Shown here: piece by piece, positions 44,425 to 47,731 of the stretch
How positions within the stretch are numbered: the stretch's first letter is position 1
Layout: every line of letters begins with the position of its first letter
Assembly (NCBI RefSeq): GCF_001298675.1
Contig: NZ_CYIG01000027.1
Coordinates: forward strand, 1-47,731
Source: Paenacidovorax caeni
GTDB lineage: Bacteria > Pseudomonadota > Gammaproteobacteria > Burkholderiales > Burkholderiaceae_C
Reading direction: 5' to 3'
DNA length: 47,731 nucleotides
The notes under the pieces: generated by a model
The model's input: the letters and a program-made list of their open reading frames with translations, nothing else
The model's database searches: none
Told to the model about the DNA's origin: nothing
Made by a program: the position numbers and the translations under genes

Positions 44425-45414
44425 TCAGCGCCCCCACAGGCGCTGGTGCCACTCGGTGGGCGAGAGCCCGAAGCGCGCGCGGAACAGCTTGCTGAAATCC
44501 GACGGGTTGGCGAAGCCGCAGCGCCACGCCAGCCCGCCCACGTGCAGCCGGGCGCTTTGCTCGATGCCGCGCCGCGCGCGCTGCAGGCGCAGCTCGCGCA
44601 GCGCGCCCATCACGGTCTGGCCCTGCGCCGCGAAGGCCTCGTACAGCCGCGTACGTGAGCAGCCCGCGCCGCGCGCGATGGCAGCCGCGTCCAGGTCGTG
44701 GCGGTGCGCCTGCTGCTCCATGAAGCGCAGCGCCGCCGCATGGCGGCCGGCGTGCAGGCACTCGTTCAGATCGGGCAGGTCGGCGCCCAGGCCCTGGCGG
44801 CCCAGGTTGCGCAGCATGAGCAGCGCCAGCGCGCGCGTGGCGTCCAGCACCCCGCCGTACTCCACGTCGTCGAGCTGCCCGGGCCGGCGCACCAGCAGCG
44901 CCAGGTGGCCGAGCTGGCTGGCCAGCATGGGCGCCAGCGCGCAGTGCTGCGGCAGCAGCAGCGTGTTGCCCGGCCTGTGCCCCAGCGTGTCCCACACCAG
45001 GCGGCGCGGCAGCGCCAGATAGGTCTGGCGCGCCCCGGCGCCCCAGCGGTAGCAGCCTTCCTGCTCGGGCACGTACATGCCCAGCATGCCCGCCGTGGCG
45101 TGCTGGTGCTCGCCCGGCGCGGCGTTCAGCCGCATCTCGCCGGCCTGGAGCAGCGAGAGCACCACCATGTCCTCCGCCGGTGGCACGTGCTGCGGGCCGG
45201 TGCGCATTTCGTAGGCGGTGGAGCGCTTGGTGCCGAAGAAGCTCGCCTGGCCGCGCAGCAGCGACCAGGAGGCGTCAAGCTCCTCGCCCGGCGACAGGGG
45301 CTGCACGTCCACCCAGTTGTGCGCCACGTCGCGCCAGTAATCCAGGCGAATGGCCGGATCGACTTCGCTGGAGGACCAATGCTCCAGCACGCAAGGCGCG
45401 GGGGTGGGTGTCAT
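44425..45414 (-). CDS. AraC-family regulator 3
   Basis: 329 residues from the ATG at 45414. Same architecture as regulators 1 and 2: AraC-binding-like N-domain (IRLDYWRDVAHNWVDVQP; RSTAYEMRTGPQHV) and double HTH (IARGAGCSRTRLYEAFAAQG; WRCGFANPSDFSKLFRARFG). The second recognition helix (NPSDFSK) is closer to regulator 1 (DPSDFSK) than to regulator 2 (DASGFSK), although the middle of the gene is nearly identical to regulator 2. This mosaic implies gene conversion. Operator C lies 57 nt upstream. TACAAT ends 8 nt before the ATG (leaderless). Confidence 0.9.
   Translation of the reverse strand: MTPTPAPCVLEHWSSSEVDPAIRLDYWRDVAHNWVDVQPLSPGEELDASWSLLRGQASFFGTKRSTAYEMRTGPQHVPPAEDMVVLSLLQAGEMRLNAAPGEHQHATAGMLGMYVPEQEGCYRWGAGARQTYLALPRRLVWDTLGHRPGNTLLLPQHCALAPMLASQLGHLALLVRRPGQLDDVEYGGVLDATRALALLMLRNLGRQGLGADLPDLNECLHAGRHAAALRFMEQQAHRHDLDAAAIARGAGCSRTRLYEAFAAQGQTVMGALRELRLQRARRGIEQSARLHVGGLAWRCGFANPSDFSKLFRARFGLSPTEWHQRLWGR
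44689..44841 (-). repeat. araC-3 copy of the 153-nt conversion tract
   Basis: Partner of 43621-43773; one mismatch in 153 nt at a fixed offset of 1068 bp. Confidence 0.85.
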
Positions 45415-45422
45415 GGCGACGG

Positions 45423-45428
45423 ATTGTA
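45423..45428 (-). promoter_or_regulatory. -10-like hexamer giving a leaderless araC-3 mRNA
   Basis: TACAAT on the minus strand, then CCGTCGCC and ATG. Confidence 0.5.
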
Positions 45429-45470
45429 GGCAGCGGCATGCCACGGCGGCAGGCTTGGCACGGGCCGCCG

Positions 45471-45545
45471 CTGGACAAATTTCCTCAACCTGGGACGCCG
45501 GCGCCCAAAAACGTCCACGGCGCGGCCGCCATCCGTTCCTAGACT
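45471..45545 (+). promoter_or_regulatory. operator C and promoter of the beta-helix/FN3 protein gene
   Basis: CTGGACAAATTTCC then TCAACCTGGGACGC (45471-45498) is the same 28-bp motif. TAGACT (45540-45545) starts exactly 48 nt after the second GGGACG (45492). The leader to the ATG at 45761 would be about 210 nt and includes a palindromic repeat. The operator is also 57 nt ahead of araC-3 on the other strand, so one site may serve both genes. Confidence 0.65.
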
Positions 45546-45679
45546 TGCCAGCAGTGATGGCGGCCGCAGGCCGCCACTGCGGCAAGAACCATCCACCCGG
45601 CACCCCACCCCGCCATGCGCCAGCGCATGCCCCGCGCCCCGCGGGCTTGCGCTGGCGGCACTGCGTCCGCCGCACGGGG

Positions 45680-45737
45680 TTTTAAGCAAAATCTGCCTGA
45701 AACACCCGCCAGAAAAGCGCCAGCAGCTATCAAAACA
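45680..45737 (-). repeat. dispersed palindromic repeat, copy 9
   Basis: In minus orientation: ttttgatagctgctggcgct, ttctggcgggtgtttcaggc and a T-rich tail. It lies in the leader of the beta-helix gene, 24 nt before its start codon. Confidence 0.75.
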
Positions 45738-45760
45738 AGAGTCCATCGAAGGAAAACACC

Positions 45761-47731
45761 ATGCTTCCACGCCACCTGTTGCTCCCCCTGCTGCTGGCCT
45801 GCGCGGCCAGCGGCGCCCAGGCCGCCATCTGCCGTGCCGCGCCCACGGCCGGCGGCACGGCCAACGGCAGCACCTGGGCCGACGCGATGACGCTGCAAGC
45901 CGCGCTGGCCAGCAGCGGCTGCGACGAAATCTGGCTCCAGCAGGGCCTGTACAAGCCCGGCGCCCAGCGCACGGACACCTTCGACATCAGCCGGCCCGTG
46001 CAGATCTACGGCGGCTTCGTGGGCGGCGAGACGGCGCGCGGCCAGCGCGGCACCGACAGCCGCCTGACGGTGCTCTCGGGCGACATCGACGGCAACGACA
46101 CCACCGATGCCAACGGCGTCGTGCTCAATGCCGACAACCAGGGCAGCGGCGGCGGCAACAGCTACAACGTGGTGTTCCTGCGGCGCAACTCTGCCAACCC
46201 CAGCCTCACCCGCGCCGACACCATCATCGACGGCCTGACCATCACCGCCGGACGGGCCGACGGCAGCAGTGCCTGGAGCGGGGGCGGCGGACTGCGCTGC
46301 AATGCGCTGGGCGGCGAATGCAGCCCCACCCTGCGCAACATCACCTTCAGCGGCAATTACGCCAGTACCGGCGGCGCCCTCTACAACGCGGGAAACGACG
46401 GCACCGCCAGCCCGCTCATCTCGCACGCCACGTTCACCGGCAACGTGTCGAACGGCACCGGCGGCGCCATCTACAACAGTGCTACCGGCGCGTACAGGGG
46501 CAGCCCCCGCGTCGAACAATCCACCTTCAGCGGCAACCGGACTGGGGCAGGCGGCGGCGGCGCCATCCTCAGCACTGGCTCCAACCTCGAACTCAGCGTT
46601 GCGTTCTCCACGTTCTCCGGCAACACGGGCGGCAACAAGGGCGGCGCCATCTCCACTGCCAGCAGCGCCCAGACCAACATCACCGCATCGGTCTTCTGGG
46701 GCAACAACGTCACCCCCGGTACCCTGGGGCAGCAGATCTTTGACGACGGCAGCGGCAGCAAAGACTTCAGCGGCAACGTGGTGGAAAGCGGGTGTGGCGG
46801 CGTGTATCTGCCCTACGGCACCTGCACCGGCAGCCTGTTGACCGGCGACCCCCTGCTCGGCGCGCTGCAAGACAATGGCGGCCCCACCTGGACCAGGCTG
46901 CCCGCCATCGGCAGCCCGGCCCTGGGCGCCGCCACCTGCGGCGCGGGCGACACCGACCAGCGCGGCGTGGCGCGGCCCACGGGCACCTGCGCCGTCGGCG
47001 CGGTGGAGCGGCAGGCCAGCGTGCCCGACGCGCCCAGCGCCTTTACCGCCACCCAGGACGAGGTGCGGCAGATCACCCTGGGCTGGGCCGCAGCCCCTGG
47101 TGCAGTGCGCTACGAAGTGCAGGAACTCACCGACAGCGGCCCCACCGTGGTTTGCAGCACGTCGGCCACCGCCTGCGTAGTGCCGGGCCTGGGCAATGGT
47201 GTGGAGCGCACCTATGGCCTGCTGGCCTGGAACGAGGCCGGGCACAGCAACGCGGGCGCCTCGGCCAACGGCAGCACCCTGGCCCTGCCGGACACGCCCG
47301 CCGGCTTCACCGCCACCCCCGGCGTGCGCCAGTTCACCCTGGCCTGGAGCGCCGCCGCCGGCGCCACCAGCTACGTGGTGACCGACGTGACCGGCGCCCC
47401 CGCCGAGGTTTGCAACACCACCAGCGCCACCTGCACCGTGACCGGCCTGGGCAACGGCGACACCCGCGCCTACCGCCTGGTGGCACACAACGCCGCGGGC
47501 GACAGCACCGCCTACGCCAGCGCCGGTGGCACCACCCAGGCCCTGCCCGCCACGCCCACGGGCTTCACCGCCACCCCCGGCGTGCGCCAGTTCACCCTGG
47601 CCTGGAGCGCCGCCGCCGGCGCCACCGGCTACGTGGTGACCGACGTGACCGGCACCCCCGCCCAGGTCTGCAGCACCAGCGCCACCACCTGCACCGTGAC
47701 CGGCCTGGGCAACGGCGACACCCGCGCCTAC
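45761..47731 (+). CDS. exported Pmp-like beta-helix protein with FN3 repeats (3' end missing)
   Basis: 657 codons are visible and the frame runs off the right edge. AAGGA precedes the ATG. A signal peptide (MLPRHLLLPLLLACAASGAQ, then AA) is followed by a right-handed beta-helix (about 25-420). Its rungs carry repeated FSGN/FTGN and GGA(I/L) motifs (TGGALYNAG, TGGAIYNS, GGAILSTG, KGGAIST), as in Chlamydia-type polymorphic membrane proteins and 'choice-of-anchor' surface proteins. From about residue 423, tandem FN3-like domains of 86 residues begin (DAPSAFTAT; DTPAGFTATPGVRQFTLAW; ATPTGFTATPGVRQFTLAW). A surface adhesin or cell-wall-associated role is inferred. Operator C and its promoter lie upstream. 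Confidence 0.85.
   Translation, partial: MLPRHLLLPLLLACAASGAQAAICRAAPTAGGTANGSTWADAMTLQAALASSGCDEIWLQQGLYKPGAQRTDTFDISRPVQIYGGFVGGETARGQRGTDSRLTVLSGDIDGNDTTDANGVVLNADNQGSGGGNSYNVVFLRRNSANPSLTRADTIIDGLTITAGRADGSSAWSGGGGLRCNALGGECSPTLRNITFSGNYASTGGALYNAGNDGTASPLISHATFTGNVSNGTGGAIYNSATGAYRGSPRVEQSTFSGNRTGAGGGGAILSTGSNLELSVAFSTFSGNTGGNKGGAISTASSAQTNITASVFWGNNVTPGTLGQQIFDDGSGSKDFSGNVVESGCGGVYLPYGTCTGSLLTGDPLLGALQDNGGPTWTRLPAIGSPALGAATCGAGDTDQRGVARPTGTCAVGAVERQASVPDAPSAFTATQDEVRQITLGWAAAPGAVRYEVQELTDSGPTVVCSTSATACVVPGLGNGVERTYGLLAWNEAGHSNAGASANGSTLALPDTPAGFTATPGVRQFTLAWSAAAGATSYVVTDVTGAPAEVCNTTSATCTVTGLGNGDTRAYRLVAHNAAGDSTAYASAGGTTQALPATPTGFTATPGVRQFTLAWSAAAGATGYVVTDVTGTPAQVCSTSATTCTVTGLGNGDTRAY
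47303..47731 (+). repeat. 258-bp tandem coding repeat (FN3 domains)
   Basis: Segment 47303-47473 is repeated at 47561-47731 with roughly a dozen differences, a period of 258 bp (86 codons). The last base of the window falls inside the second unit, so more copies probably follow. Confidence 0.85.

Noticed and set aside
42064-44658. 864-codon plus-strand frame crossing the hydrolase and AraC genes
   Set aside because: It spans two genes and their intergenic operator on the other strand and has shadow-like composition.
39636-45545. GGGAC motifs considered as ECF-sigma or sigma-54 promoters
   Set aside because: The 20-bp direct repeat and the 48-nt distance to TAnAnT do not fit GGAAC-N16-GTC or TGGCAC-N5-TTGCT patterns.

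Overview
The window reads as chromosomal DNA of a high-GC betaproteobacterium, most likely family Comamonadaceae (Acidovorax/Alicycliphilus-like). This rests on the gene order (rplM-rpsI-erpA beside anmK-M23 peptidase-tyrS), an S-adenosylhomocysteine riboswitch ahead of ahcY-tlyA-metF, and a dispersed repeat of the type 'gatagctgc..gcgctt' that I associate from memory with this family. No database was consulted. Both ends run into repeated DNA: an IS5-type element on the left and near-identical FN3 coding repeats on the right. The window is therefore probably a whole contig.

Left part, 0-30 kb: mostly housekeeping genes. After the IS5 fragment come a small Cys-rich protein, a dihaem cytochrome c4, a HAD phosphatase coupled to release factor 3 (prfC), and a metal-acquisition cassette (DUF2946 protein, TonB receptor, PepSY membrane protein). 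Next are the riboswitch-controlled methyl-cycle operon (ahcY, tlyA, metF), an envelope pair (Arg-rich secreted protein, RlpA), rlmJ, an atypical Ser/Thr kinase, rplM-rpsI, erpA, an MFS exporter, M23 peptidase-anmK, tyrS, a bacteriohemerythrin with FNR-like sites upstream, glmU, an orphan soluble histidine kinase, cbpA-cbpM, an Lrp regulator and glmS.

Junction, 29.8-30.2 kb: AT-rich direct repeats, the tail of an XRE-type regulator and a comM gene missing its 5' half mark an old insertion/deletion scar. To the right the DNA looks even more GC-rich by eye.

Right part, 30-47.7 kb: a 7TM sensor kinase, a divergent SDR/LysR pair, then a cluster of exported proteins bounded by three paralogous AraC-type regulators: a GH72-like lipoprotein, a beta-lactamase-fold serine hydrolase lipoprotein, a 699-residue lipoprotein of unknown function, a Tat-exported alpha/beta hydrolase, and a very large Pmp-like beta-helix/FN3 surface protein.

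The most interesting signal is in this cluster. A 28-bp direct-repeat motif (two GGGACGC-type half-sites 20 bp apart) occurs four times. In three copies a TAnAnT hexamer starts exactly 48 nt after the second half-site, and no -35 box is present. These three promoters would drive the serine hydrolase-GH72 operon, the 699-residue lipoprotein and the beta-helix giant. Two copies also sit 54-57 nt upstream of araC genes. All three araC genes have a -10-like hexamer 7-8 nt before the ATG, which suggests leaderless mRNAs. I infer an undescribed AraC-controlled exoprotein regulon.
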